From: Devosia sp. ZB163
Lineage (GTDB): Bacteria; Pseudomonadota; Alphaproteobacteria; Rhizobiales; Devosiaceae
Direction: 5' to 3'
Assembly: GCF_028613635.1 (NCBI RefSeq)
Contig: NZ_JAQRMY010000002.1
Span: forward strand, 558,001-622,000
Length of the DNA: 64,000 nucleotides
Position 1 is the stretch's first letter; every line of letters begins with the position of its first letter. Of this stretch, positions 1 through 9,151 are shown piece after piece. Under the pieces are notes generated by a model, which saw only the letters and a program-made list of their open reading frames with translations, had not been told where the DNA came from and made no database searches. Made by a program: the position numbers and the translations under genes.

Positions 1-524
1 GAACCCCGGTGAGCATTGACTTCGCGATCGCGTGGGAAAGCGGACGGTCGGGACGACCTCCTGAGGCCGTCGGATTGCCCAGTAATGTCACGAAGACGCT
101 CTCGTCCGGCAAGACTCTGACGGGGCCATTGGCTAGTCCGGTCGGTAGGCCGGCATAAGTCCGAAAACCGCAACCCCGAGCTGCCGCCTCCATGCGAAGG
201 CTGGAGCCGGAATCTCATCGGTCGGCAGCAGGACGCCATTTGAGCAGCGGCGGGGATGAAGATCGGCGTGCGCTGATTAGTACGAAAGTTCCGCCGTTCT
301 ACTTGGCGACAGGTTCGGAGACACGGTCCAAGAAAATATCCCGGAGGCTGGGTTGAGTCGTCAACCCCGCGGCCCCGGCTGTGTCGAGCCGCCCTATTGT
401 AGGTCCGGTCCTTTGCTGCGCCACGCTCTCGCTCGACGCGGGCCAACCACGCAAGCGCCTCAATCGCTGGGGGCTGCCGCGGACAACAGGACTCGGAAGC
501 TACAGATCGTCGCTTTCTGTCTGA
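1..524. other. Gene-free stretch at window start
   Basis: I see no convincing coding region here. The only open frame of any length (from about 353) runs into the tRNA-Pro gene and resembles no family I know. The DNA could be the flank of a gene outside the window or decayed sequence. Confidence 0.4.
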
Positions 525-601
525 TGGTCGGGGCAGAGTGATTCGAACACTCGACCCCCGGTTCCCAAAACCGGTGCTCTACCAGGCTGAGCTATACCCC
601 G
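525..601 (-). tRNA. tRNA-Pro (anticodon TGG)
   Basis: Read on the minus strand, this folds as a complete 77-nt cloverleaf. The acceptor arm CGGGGTA pairs with TGCCCCG, followed by discriminator A and an encoded CCA. The anticodon arm is CCGGT-TTTGGGA-ACCGG, giving anticodon TGG, and the T arm carries GTTCGAATC. It decodes CCN proline codons. Confidence 0.95.
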
Positions 602-699
602 AACGGGCACTCCGTACCGGCTGTCGCGGGAAAGCGCAAGCGTGGGCCTATCGTGTCGTGCGTGTTGACGTCGGGCGCGTCAGTCCCCATCAACAGGCC

Positions 700-1428
700 A
701 TGACCGATTTGAGCAAACCCTGGCCCTTCGGGCTGTCGCGCCGGAACGCACTGTTCTTCCTCGCCGGCTTCGCCGTCCTGATCGTGCTGCTTCACTTCCT
801 CGACCGGCCGCTGTCGGCCTGGGGCACGGGGCTTCCCCATGATGTGCGCGCCGTCTTCGAGTGGATCACCGAATGGGGGGAGTCGGGCTGGATCCTCATT
901 CCGGCGCTGGTCGCCTGGCTCGTCGCCTGGCTGCTGTCGCTGGTGACGCGGGACAATATCAAGCGGGCGCTGGCCGAAGTGGCGTCCGTCGCCGGCTTCA
1001 TCCTGCTCGGCGTGGGCCTGCCGGGCCTCGCCTCCGCCATTCTGAAGCGCGTCATCGGGCGCGGGCGTCCGGAGACCTGGACGGTCGACAATCCGCTCAG
1101 CTTCCAGTGGTTGAACTGGGGCGCCTACGACTACCAGAGCTTCCCGTCGGGTCACGCGACCACGGCGTTCTCCCTGGCTGCGGTGGTCGCCTTCCTCTGG
1201 CCCCGGGCCTTCTGGCCGGCGATGGCGTGTGCGGCGCTGATCGCGTTCTCGCGCATCGTGGTGGGCGCGCACTACCCCACCGACATCACCGCCGGCGCGG
1301 TGCTCGGCGTTCTGGGCGCCTATGCCGTGCGCGAGCTGTTCGTCGCGCGCGGCTGGCTGTTCACCTCCTCCGATGGCCGCACCGAGCGTCGCCCGCTTGC
1401 GGCCATCACGGGCCTCTTCAGGCGCTGA
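700..1428 (+). CDS. PAP2-family membrane phosphatase
   Basis: A 242-residue integral membrane protein of the PAP2/acid phosphatase family, which hydrolyses phosphate esters of lipids such as phosphatidate or undecaprenyl pyrophosphate. The three family signatures are present in order: KRVIGRGRP from about residue 116, PSGH at about 149-152, and SRIVVGAHYPTD at about 184-195, containing the catalytic histidine and aspartate. Hydrophobic segments lie around and between them. I start at ATG 700 because the frame upstream overlaps the tRNA-Pro gene. The 3' end overlaps the 3' end of convergent metC by 11 bp. The substrate cannot be told from sequence. Confidence 0.85.
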   Translation: MTDLSKPWPFGLSRRNALFFLAGFAVLIVLLHFLDRPLSAWGTGLPHDVRAVFEWITEWGESGWILIPALVAWLVAWLLSLVTRDNIKRALAEVASVAGFILLGVGLPGLASAILKRVIGRGRPETWTVDNPLSFQWLNWGAYDYQSFPSGHATTAFSLAAVVAFLWPRAFWPAMACAALIAFSRIVVGAHYPTDITAGAVLGVLGAYAVRELFVARGWLFTSSDGRTERRPLAAITGLFRR

Positions 1429-2608
1429 TCGAGCCGTAGCGCGCGAGCGCTGCGGCCATGTCGGCCTTGAGGTCGTCGAGACCCTCGAGCCCGACATGCA
1501 CGCGGAAGAGCTGGCCGCGCGCCGTCCACGGCACGGCCGTGCGGATGTTGCTCGGGTTGAACGGGATGCAGAGGCTCTCGTAGCCGCCCCAGGAATAGCC
1601 CATGCCGAAGAGCTGGAAGCCGTTGACCATCGCCGCCACGGCGTCGCGGTTGCGCGGCTTCAGCCGGAAGGTGAAGAGGCTGCCCGAGCCGGTGAAATCG
1701 CGCTTCCAGATCGCGTGGTCGGGGCTGTCGGGAAGGGCAGGGTGGTACACCTCCTCCACCTCCGGCTGCCCGGCGAGCCACCTGGCGAACTCCACCGAGG
1801 TTTCGTTGTGGTGCTTCATGCGCACCCCGAGTGTCCGCATGCCACGCAGGGTGAGGTAGGCGTCGTCGGGCGAGATGGTGACGCCGAAGATGCGGTGCGT
1901 TCGCTTCAGCCGGGGCCACAGCTTCTCGTTGGCCGAGACCGTCCCCACCATGGCGTCCGAATGGCCGACGAACATCTTGGTCGCCGCGTGCATGACGATG
2001 TCGGCGCCCATCTCGAGCGGCCGGTGATAGAGCGGCGTTGCCCAGGAGTTGTCGACGATCACCGTGATGTCGCGCGCATGCGCCGCTGCCGCGATGGCAG
2101 GCAGGTCCTGCATCTCGAAGGTCAGCGATCCCGGGCTCTCGACGAAGATCGCCCGCGTCTTGTCGGTGAACAGCTCGGCTACGCCGGCGCCGATCCGGGG
2201 ATCGTAGTAGCGCGTGGTTATTCCGAGCTTGGCCAGCCCTTCCGTCGCGAAGGTGCGCGTCGGCTCATACGCGGAGTCGGTCACCAGCAGCTCGTCGCCG
2301 GCGGACAGTGCGCTCAGCAGCGCGGTCGACACCGCCGACAGCCCCGACGGCGCGAGGACGGTTCCGGCTGCGCCCTCGAGCTCGCTCACGAGGTCGGCCA
2401 GCGCCAGCACAGTGGGGTTGTCGTTGCGCCCGTAGCGGTACGGCGCCTTGTAGTTCTCGAGCTCGTCGAGCGTCTCGAACAGGATCGTCGAGCCTCGGAA
2501 CACCGGCATGTTCACATAGCCGAGGTGATCCCGCGAGGCGCGCCCACTATGCGTGAGAATGGTCTCTGGGGACGCGGAAGCGCCGCTTTCGCGGTCTTTT
2601 TTGGTCAT
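1418..2608 (-). CDS. metC: Cystathionine beta-lyase
   Basis: A PLP-dependent Cys/Met-metabolism enzyme of 396 residues, the normal length. It cleaves cystathionine to homocysteine, pyruvate and ammonia in methionine synthesis. The pyridoxal-binding lysine lies in HAATKMFVGHSD (about K211), with the preceding VDNSWATPLYHRP segment typical of the family and the YGR motif at about 58-61. It faces away from the aapJQMP transporter genes, an arrangement known from rhizobia. The start ATG follows CTGAGATGACCAAA-like sequence with a weak ribosome site. Cystathionine gamma-synthase is the main alternative, but overall motifs favour MetC. Confidence 0.88.
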   Translation of the reverse strand: MTKKDRESGASASPETILTHSGRASRDHLGYVNMPVFRGSTILFETLDELENYKAPYRYGRNDNPTVLALADLVSELEGAAGTVLAPSGLSAVSTALLSALSAGDELLVTDSAYEPTRTFATEGLAKLGITTRYYDPRIGAGVAELFTDKTRAIFVESPGSLTFEMQDLPAIAAAAHARDITVIVDNSWATPLYHRPLEMGADIVMHAATKMFVGHSDAMVGTVSANEKLWPRLKRTHRIFGVTISPDDAYLTLRGMRTLGVRMKHHNETSVEFARWLAGQPEVEEVYHPALPDSPDHAIWKRDFTGSGSLFTFRLKPRNRDAVAAMVNGFQLFGMGYSWGGYESLCIPFNPSNIRTAVPWTARGQLFRVHVGLEGLDDLKADMAAALARYGSISA

Positions 2609-2826
2609 CTCAGGCTCTGCCTAAATCAACGTCAGGAGGGATAGTTGAACAAAAAACAGTCAGTCTTGCTGCCCCATTTCGGCCATGGAGCTTGACGCAA
2701 CCGTCAATTGCCGCTTCGATGCTACCAGCATCACACCCGCCGTCAAAGGCGGAGGTGCCGCCGGCAAGCAGGGCTGGGGCCGCGCTTCCCGGACGAAACA
2801 GGGTCAGGAAACAAGGTATAACACCA

Positions 2827-3858
2827 ATGATCAAATCGCTTCTTTCGGTCGCGCTCGCGGCGGGCCTCGGCCTTTCCGCGTCCGCAGCCTACGCACAGAC
2901 GGCGGCTTCGCCCACCCTCGATGCGATCAAGGCAAAGGGCTACGTGCAGTGTGGTGTGACCGGCGGCGTGCCGGGCTTCTCGGCGCCGGACTCGAACAAC
3001 GTGTGGTCGGGCCTCGAGGTCGACTACTGCCGTGCACTCGCCGCGGCGATCTTCAACAACCCCGACTCCGTGCGCTACACGCCGCTGACCTCGCAGGAGC
3101 GCTTCACCGCGCTCAGCGCCGGCGAGATCGACGTGCTCTCGCGCACCACGACCTGGACCATGAGCCGCGACACGCAGCTCGGCATCAAGTTCATCGGCAC
3201 GATGTTCTATGACGGCCAGGGCTTCATGGTCCGCAAGGCCGACAACATCGCCTCGGCTCTCGATCTGAGCGGCGCCGCCGTCTGCATCGAGTCCGGCACC
3301 ACGACCGAGCTGAACGCGGCCGACTACTTCGCCGCCAACAACCTCGAGTTCAACACTGTGGTGTTCGTGGACCAGGACGAGGTGGTGAAGGCCTACGAAG
3401 ACGGCCGTTGCGACGTCTACACCACGGACTCCTCCGCGCTCGCCGCCGAGCGTTCGAAGTTCGCCAACCCGGATGATCACATCATTCTGCCCGAGATCAT
3501 CTCCAAGGAGCCGCTCGGCCCGGTGGTTCGCCAGGGTGACGATGGCTGGTTCAACATCGCTCGCTGGACCTACTTCGCGCTGCTCGAGGCCGAGGAACTG
3601 GGCGTCACCCAGGCCAACGTCGACGACATGCTGGCCTCCGACAACCCGGCCATCAAGCGCCTGCTCGGCGTTGAAGGCGACTTCGGTACCCCCATCGGGC
3701 TGACCAAGGACTGGGCCTACCAGATCATCAAGGCACTGGGTAACTACGGCGAGATCTACGATCGCCACGTCGGCCCGGATACCCCGATCGGGCTCGCCCG
3801 CGGCCTGAACGCCCTCTGGAAAGACGGCGGTATCCAGTACTCGCCGCCGATCCGTTAA
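2827..3858 (+). CDS. aapJ: General L-amino acid ABC transporter, substrate-binding protein
   Basis: Periplasmic binding protein of 343 residues for the broad-specificity amino-acid importer AapJQMP. Residues 1-22 form a signal peptide ending in ASAAYAQ. The mature part starts with the family's TLDAIKAKGYVQCG, followed by SRTTTWTMSRDT and CIESGTTTE, which line the ligand cleft in this class. I chose ATG 2827 because the open frame upstream encodes no signal peptide and AAGG sits about ten bases before this ATG. A strong hairpin separates it from aapQ, as is common when the binding protein must be made in excess. Confidence 0.92.
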   Translation: MIKSLLSVALAAGLGLSASAAYAQTAASPTLDAIKAKGYVQCGVTGGVPGFSAPDSNNVWSGLEVDYCRALAAAIFNNPDSVRYTPLTSQERFTALSAGEIDVLSRTTTWTMSRDTQLGIKFIGTMFYDGQGFMVRKADNIASALDLSGAAVCIESGTTTELNAADYFAANNLEFNTVVFVDQDEVVKAYEDGRCDVYTTDSSALAAERSKFANPDDHIILPEIISKEPLGPVVRQGDDGWFNIARWTYFALLEAEELGVTQANVDDMLASDNPAIKRLLGVEGDFGTPIGLTKDWAYQIIKALGNYGEIYDRHVGPDTPIGLARGLNALWKDGGIQYSPPIR

Positions 3859-3872
3859 GGACGGTTCGAATA

Positions 3873-3903
3873 ACAGCCCGGCGTTGCGTCAGCGCCGGGC
3901 TGT
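3873..3903 (+). terminator. Intercistronic hairpin after aapJ
   Basis: A perfect 11-bp stem (ACAGCCCGGCG with CGCCGGGCTGT) closes a 9-nt loop 14 nt after the aapJ stop. No T-run follows, so it probably protects the aapJ message or causes partial termination before aapQMP. Confidence 0.6.
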
Positions 3904-3983
3904 CCGATTCAGCGGCAATGGCTTGGCGGAGCCATGGCCGACTGTGCTAGACTCTTCTCCTGGGCAGAGGAGATGCATGACCC

Positions 3984-5174
3984 ATGGCATCCTTCGACTC
4001 GGCGCAACCGGCGCCGCAGAGGACCTTCTCCCTCAACGACCCCGTTGTACGGGGCGTCATCTACCAGATCGTCGTTGCGGCACTGGTGATCCTGTTCCTG
4101 GTCTGGATCATCAACAACACGGCAATCAACCTCAGGGCGCAGAACAAGACGTCCGGCTTCGACTTCCTCTGGAAGACCGCCGGCTTCGACATCAGCTTCT
4201 CGCTGTTCCCCTTCGACCGGACCTCCTTCTACTGGGAGGCGTTCCTCGTCGGCTTGACCAACACCATTCTCGTGGCCGTGATCGGCATCGTGCTGGCCAC
4301 CTTTCTCGGCTTCACCATCGGCATCGCGCGGCTGAGCTCGAACTACCTGATCTCACGGCTCGCGACGGTGTACGTCGAGACCATCCGCAACATCCCGCTG
4401 CTGCTGCAGCTGTTCTTCTGGTACTTCGCGGTGCTGAAGACCATGCCGGCGGTGCGCAATTCCATCCAGCTTCCGCTGGACACCTTCATCAACCAGCGCG
4501 GCCTGTTCGTTCCCAAGCCCATCTTCGATGACCAGTTCATCTTCGTGCTCGCCGCCCTCGTGGTGGCGGTCATCGGATGGATCGCACTTGGCCGCTGGGC
4601 CAAGGCGCGGCTGGAGCGCACCGGCGAGCGCTTCCCGGTGTTCTGGGCCGGTCTTGGCGCTTCGATAGTGCTGGTCGCGATCGTCTGGTTCGCTTCGGGC
4701 GCGTCGTTGGCCTTCGATCCGCCGGTGCTCAACCGCTTCAACTTCAAGGGCGGCCTCGAGCTGCCGCCCGAGCTCGTGGCGCTGGCACTGGGCCTCACCA
4801 TCTACACCGCCTCGTTCATCGCCGAGAACGTGCGCGCCGGCATCCAGTCGGTGAGCTACGGGCAGACCGAGGCCGCCCAGTCGCTCGGCCTCAAGGAGAA
4901 TGACCGGCTGCGGCTGGTGATCGTCCCGCAGGCCATGCGCGTGATCATTCCGCCGCTCACCAGCCAGTACCTGAACCTGACCAAGAACTCCTCGCTCGGT
5001 GCCGCCATCGGCTACCCCGAGCTGGTCAACGTGTTCACCGGCACGACGCTCAACCAGACCGGCCGCGCCATCGAGGTGATCTCGCTGACCATGCTGGTCT
5101 ACCTGATCCTGTCGCTCGGCACCTCGGCGCTGATGAACTGGTACAACGCCCGCGTGGCGCTGGTGGAACGCTAG
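3984..5174 (+). CDS. aapQ: General L-amino acid ABC transporter, permease
   Basis: Inner-membrane permease of 396 residues of the polar amino-acid ABC importer family. It opens with one membrane helix (about 25-45), then a periplasmic stretch and the transport domain. The EAA loop that contacts the ATPase is visible in the C-terminal part as EAAQSLGLKENDRLRLVIVPQ. The start follows GAGGAG at about 3966. It lies between aapJ and aapM, with a six-base gap to aapM, and is expected to pair with AapM as a heterodimer. Confidence 0.9.
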   Translation: MASFDSAQPAPQRTFSLNDPVVRGVIYQIVVAALVILFLVWIINNTAINLRAQNKTSGFDFLWKTAGFDISFSLFPFDRTSFYWEAFLVGLTNTILVAVIGIVLATFLGFTIGIARLSSNYLISRLATVYVETIRNIPLLLQLFFWYFAVLKTMPAVRNSIQLPLDTFINQRGLFVPKPIFDDQFIFVLAALVVAVIGWIALGRWAKARLERTGERFPVFWAGLGASIVLVAIVWFASGASLAFDPPVLNRFNFKGGLELPPELVALALGLTIYTASFIAENVRAGIQSVSYGQTEAAQSLGLKENDRLRLVIVPQAMRVIIPPLTSQYLNLTKNSSLGAAIGYPELVNVFTGTTLNQTGRAIEVISLTMLVYLILSLGTSALMNWYNARVALVER

Positions 5175-5180
5175 GAGCCG

Positions 5181-6308
5181 ATGATGACAGACATTGCCTT
5201 CGTCCGTTCCGAGATTGCGCCGGCCATGCCGGCTCCGCGTCGCGTCACGGGTATCCTCGCCTGGTTGCAGAAGAACCTGTTCTCGAGCGTCACCGACTCG
5301 ATCCTCACGATCCTGGCGGTGCTGTTCCTGCTGTGGCTGCTGCCCAACCTCTATGGCTTCCTCATCGGCCGCGCCGTACCGCCCGGCGGTACGGTGGAGC
5401 AGTGCCGCGTCGAGAACGTCGGCGCCTGCTGGGCCTATGTCGCCAGCGAGATCGAGTTCTTCATCTACGGCTTCTATCCGATGGCCGAGTACTGGCGGCC
5501 CAACATCGTGTTCGCGATGCTGGCGCTGCTGGGCCTCCCGCTGCTGATCCCGAAGTTCCCTTTCAAGATCGCAAACGCGGTCCTGTTCTTCGTGGTCTTC
5601 CCGATCGCCTCGGTGATCCTGCTGTCCGGCGGCATGTTCGGGCTGAAATACGTGCCGACCGAGCAGTGGGGCGGGCTCCTCGTCACGCTGATCATCTCGG
5701 TGGTCGGGATCTGTACGGCCCTGCCGCTCGGCATCCTGCTGGCCCTCGGCCGGCAGTCGAAGCTCCCCATCATCAAGACCCTGTGCGTCTGCTTCATCGA
5801 GCTGATCCGTGCGGTGCCGCTGATCACCGTGCTGTTCATGGCCTCGATCATGCTGCCGCTGTTCATGCCGCAGGGCATGACGGTCGACAAACTGCTCCGG
5901 GCGCTCGTGGGTGTCACGCTGTTCTCGTCGGCCTACATGGCCGAGGTGGTGCGCGGCGGCATGCAGGCGATCGGTCGCGGCCAGTACGAGGCGGCGTCCG
6001 CGCTCGGGCTGGGCTACTGGAAGCGGATGGGCTTCGTCATCCTGCCGCAGGCGCTCAAGCACGTTATCCCCGGCATCGTGGGCAACTTCATCTCGCTCTT
6101 CAAAGATACCTCGCTTGTCTACATAGTGGGCATGAAGGATCTGCTCGAGGCGGTGAAGACCAAGAACGATGCCATCGAGTGGGCGGCGCCTACCCAGGCC
6201 ATCAGCGGCTACATCTTCGCCGCTGCCGTGTTCTGGATCTTCTGTTTCTCGATCTCCCGATACTCCCGCTACTGGGAGCGCCGGCTCAATACAGGCCACA
6301 AGAGGTAG
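5181..6308 (+). CDS. aapM: General L-amino acid ABC transporter, permease
   Basis: Second inner-membrane permease of the Aap importer, 375 residues. After an N-terminal membrane helix it has a Cys-containing periplasmic segment (EQCRVENVGACWAYV) and then the canonical permease domain with EAA loop EAASALGLGYWKRMGFVILPQ split around residue 270. It starts six bases after aapQ and ends three bases before aapP, so the three genes are one transcription unit. Two adjacent ATGs (5181, 5184) are possible starts. Confidence 0.9.
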   Translation: MMTDIAFVRSEIAPAMPAPRRVTGILAWLQKNLFSSVTDSILTILAVLFLLWLLPNLYGFLIGRAVPPGGTVEQCRVENVGACWAYVASEIEFFIYGFYPMAEYWRPNIVFAMLALLGLPLLIPKFPFKIANAVLFFVVFPIASVILLSGGMFGLKYVPTEQWGGLLVTLIISVVGICTALPLGILLALGRQSKLPIIKTLCVCFIELIRAVPLITVLFMASIMLPLFMPQGMTVDKLLRALVGVTLFSSAYMAEVVRGGMQAIGRGQYEAASALGLGYWKRMGFVILPQALKHVIPGIVGNFISLFKDTSLVYIVGMKDLLEAVKTKNDAIEWAAPTQAISGYIFAAAVFWIFCFSISRYSRYWERRLNTGHKR

Positions 6309-6311
6309 CCT

Positions 6312-7112
<801 letters not shown>

Positions 7113-7119
7113 CGCGACA

Positions 7120-7150
7120 CTCCGCCCTCTCCTCGGAGGGGAGGGCGGAG
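7120..7150. repeat. GC-rich palindrome, CCCTCTCC family
   Basis: A 14-bp near-perfect hairpin (arms 7120-7133 and 7137-7150, loop CGG) lies directly after aapP. Its core CCCTCTCC/GGAGGGG is shared with palindromes at 8333-8401 and 59887-59985. It may act as a terminator; it has no T-run. Confidence 0.6.
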
Positions 7151-7258
7151 ACGCGCCGCATCCGCCCAAATTCGGCTGCGCGACAACGCCGCCTTGACCC
7201 CACCATGGCTGATCTGGATATTGCGCGCCGAGGGCGAGCAGGAGCAGCAAGATTGACC

Positions 7259-8308
7259 ATGGCGGTTGCGGCCGTTTGGCGGAGCCTCGTCCGCATCATC
7301 ACATGCCTGGCGGTCCTGGCGCCCGCGATCGCATTGGCACAGAAGGCGGAACCGGCTGGCCCGACGCTGCAGGCGATCCGCGACCGCGGCCACGTGATCT
7401 GTGCGACCGTCGACCCTATCCCGGGCTTTGCCCAGCCCGGCGCCGACGGGCGCTGGACCGGCTTCGACGTCGATTTCTGCCGCGCCGTCGCGGTGGCGAT
7501 CTTCAACGATGCCAGCAAGATGGAATTCGTGACGCTCTCGGGCGACAGCCGTTTCGCCCAGTTGCAGACCGGCAGCATCGACCTGATCGCTCGCAACGCG
7601 CCCTGGACCATGCGCCGCGACACCAGCTACGGCGTACGCTACGTCGCCAACTCGTTCTACGACGGTCAGGCGATCATGGTGCCGCAGTCGCTGGGCGTCG
7701 TTTCGGCCTACGAACTCGAGGACGTCACGGTCTGCATCCTCGATGAGCCCGAGCAACTGGCCAACCTGCGCGAATTCTTCTTCGGCACGCAGGCTACCTA
7801 TGACGAGGTGCTCTACGAAGACCGCGAGGATCTGGCGGTGGCCTATCACAACGGCCTCTGCAACGCCGTCTCGGCCCCGGCCAGCTTCCTCAACGCGGTG
7901 CGGCGCAGCCTGTCCGAGCCCTCGACCCACCGCATCCTGCCCGAGCGCATCTCCAAGGACTCCTTCGGTCCGGTGGTGCGCGAGGGCGATGACCAGTGGT
8001 TCGACATCGTCGAGTGGACGCTGTTCGCGCTGATCAACGCCGAGGAATCGGGGGTCACGTCGGCCAACATCGAATCCCTCGCCGCCGCCAAGACGCACCG
8101 CATCCGCCGGCTGCTCGGCCTTGAAGGCACGTTCGGGCCCTCGATCGGGCTCGACCGCCTGTTCATTGCCAATGTCATCAGGGCCGTGGGCAACTACGGC
8201 GAGATCTTCGAGCGCAACTTCGGGCCCGCTACCGGCGCCGCCGTGGTTCGGGGACAGAATGCGCTGTGGAGCAATGGCGGCCTGATCTGGGCGCCGCCGA
8301 TCGAGTAG
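7259..8308 (+). CDS. AapJ-like amino-acid binding protein (orphan paralogue)
   Basis: A 349-residue periplasmic binding protein clearly paralogous to AapJ over its whole length: TLQAIRDRGHVICATVD, ARNAPWTMRRDT, ISKDSFGPVVREGDD and the C-terminal NYGEIFERNFGP all have AapJ counterparts. I start at ATG 7259 because it gives a clean signal peptide ending in AIALAQ and AGGAG lies upstream at 7240-7244; ATG 7205 is possible. The AapJ segment CIESGTTTE is replaced by CILDEPEQL, so ligand preference probably differs. There is no permease or ATPase of its own beside it, so it may feed the AapQMP complex. Confidence 0.8.
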   Translation: MAVAAVWRSLVRIITCLAVLAPAIALAQKAEPAGPTLQAIRDRGHVICATVDPIPGFAQPGADGRWTGFDVDFCRAVAVAIFNDASKMEFVTLSGDSRFAQLQTGSIDLIARNAPWTMRRDTSYGVRYVANSFYDGQAIMVPQSLGVVSAYELEDVTVCILDEPEQLANLREFFFGTQATYDEVLYEDREDLAVAYHNGLCNAVSAPASFLNAVRRSLSEPSTHRILPERISKDSFGPVVREGDDQWFDIVEWTLFALINAEESGVTSANIESLAAAKTHRIRRLLGLEGTFGPSIGLDRLFIANVIRAVGNYGEIFERNFGPATGAAVVRGQNALWSNGGLIWAPPIE

Positions 8309-8332
8309 GGCTGCAACTTCCCCTCACCCTGA

Positions 8333-8401
8333 CCCTCTCCCCAGAGGGGAGAGGGGACGCGGTTTGCACCGCCGGTGCCATCACCCCCTCTGGGGAGAGG
8401 G
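8333..8401. repeat. Paired GC-rich palindromes between convergent genes
   Basis: CCCTCTCCCCAGAGGGG occurs at 8333-8349 and as an exact inverted copy at 8385-8401. The first copy also extends into a perfect 10-bp hairpin with loop AGA. The pair sits between the convergent ends of the binding-protein gene and the AlaX-like gene, a likely bidirectional terminator or repetitive extragenic element. Confidence 0.7.
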
Positions 8402-8440
8402 CAGGAGTAAGGGGCTGTCGCGAGCCGCGCGGGCACCTGA

Positions 8441-9151
8441 CTACCCGAACAGCACCGAGACCCGGCGGTTGATGGCGCCCTTCTTCTCGATCTTGCCGAG
8501 GCGCAGGGGGCCGATCTCGCTGGTGTTCCGGACGTGCGTGCCGCCGCAGGGCTGCAGGTCGATGTCGCCGATGCGGACCAGCCGGACGCGGCCCTGGCCA
8601 ACCGGTGGCTTGACGTTCATCGACTTGATGAGGCCGGGGTTGGCCGCGAGCTCTTCGTCGCTGATCCACTCCGCCGAGACGGCGTGGCCAGCGTTCACCA
8701 GATCGTTGAGCTTGCTCTCGATCTCGTCCGCGTCAGGTGCGTCGGGCAGGTTGAAATCGACCCGCCCCTTGTCCTCGGCCACCGAGGCGCCGGTGATCGG
8801 GTAGGGCAGCACGACAGTCACGAGGTGCAGCGCCGTGTGCATGCGCATCAGCTTGTGCCGGCGCTCCCAGTCGAGATGCGCGATCACCTCTTCGCCCGCG
8901 GCCAGCGGTGGCTGGCCCTCGGCCGCCAAGTGCACGATCGCCGTCTTGTCGCCATCCGGATGAATGGTGCCCGCGAGGTTGATGAACGAGCCGTCGGCGC
9001 GCTCCAGCCGTCCGGTGTCGCCGGGCTGGCCGCCCGATGTCGCATAGAAGATCGTCCGGTCGAGCACGATCCCGCCCTCGGGCGTGATCGCCGCCACCAG
9101 CGTCGGCAGCGAGCGGACATAGCTGTCCTCTCGAAAGATGAATTCAGTCAC
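8441..9151 (-). CDS. Alanyl-tRNA editing protein (AlaX type)
   Basis: Free-standing homologue of the AlaRS editing domain, 236 residues, which hydrolyses Ser- or Gly-tRNA(Ala). The zinc-binding residues are visible as HTALH (H105, H109) and CGGTH (C202, H206). An N-terminal beta-barrel-like part with YATSGGQPGD precedes them, typical of the AlaX-M class. It starts with GTG at 9151, and this codon overlaps the cysK stop as GTGA, so the two genes are translationally coupled. Why a tRNA-editing enzyme is tied to cysteine synthesis is unclear. Confidence 0.88.
   Translation of the reverse strand: MTEFIFREDSYVRSLPTLVAAITPEGGIVLDRTIFYATSGGQPGDTGRLERADGSFINLAGTIHPDGDKTAIVHLAAEGQPPLAAGEEVIAHLDWERRHKLMRMHTALHLVTVVLPYPITGASVAEDKGRVDFNLPDAPDADEIESKLNDLVNAGHAVSAEWISDEELAANPGLIKSMNVKPPVGQGRVRLVRIGDIDLQPCGGTHVRNTSEIGPLRLGKIEKKGAINRRVSVLFG

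Noticed and set aside
4353-6299. A 648-codon minus-strand frame
   Set aside because: It is antisense to aapQ and aapM and has the composition of a shadow frame.
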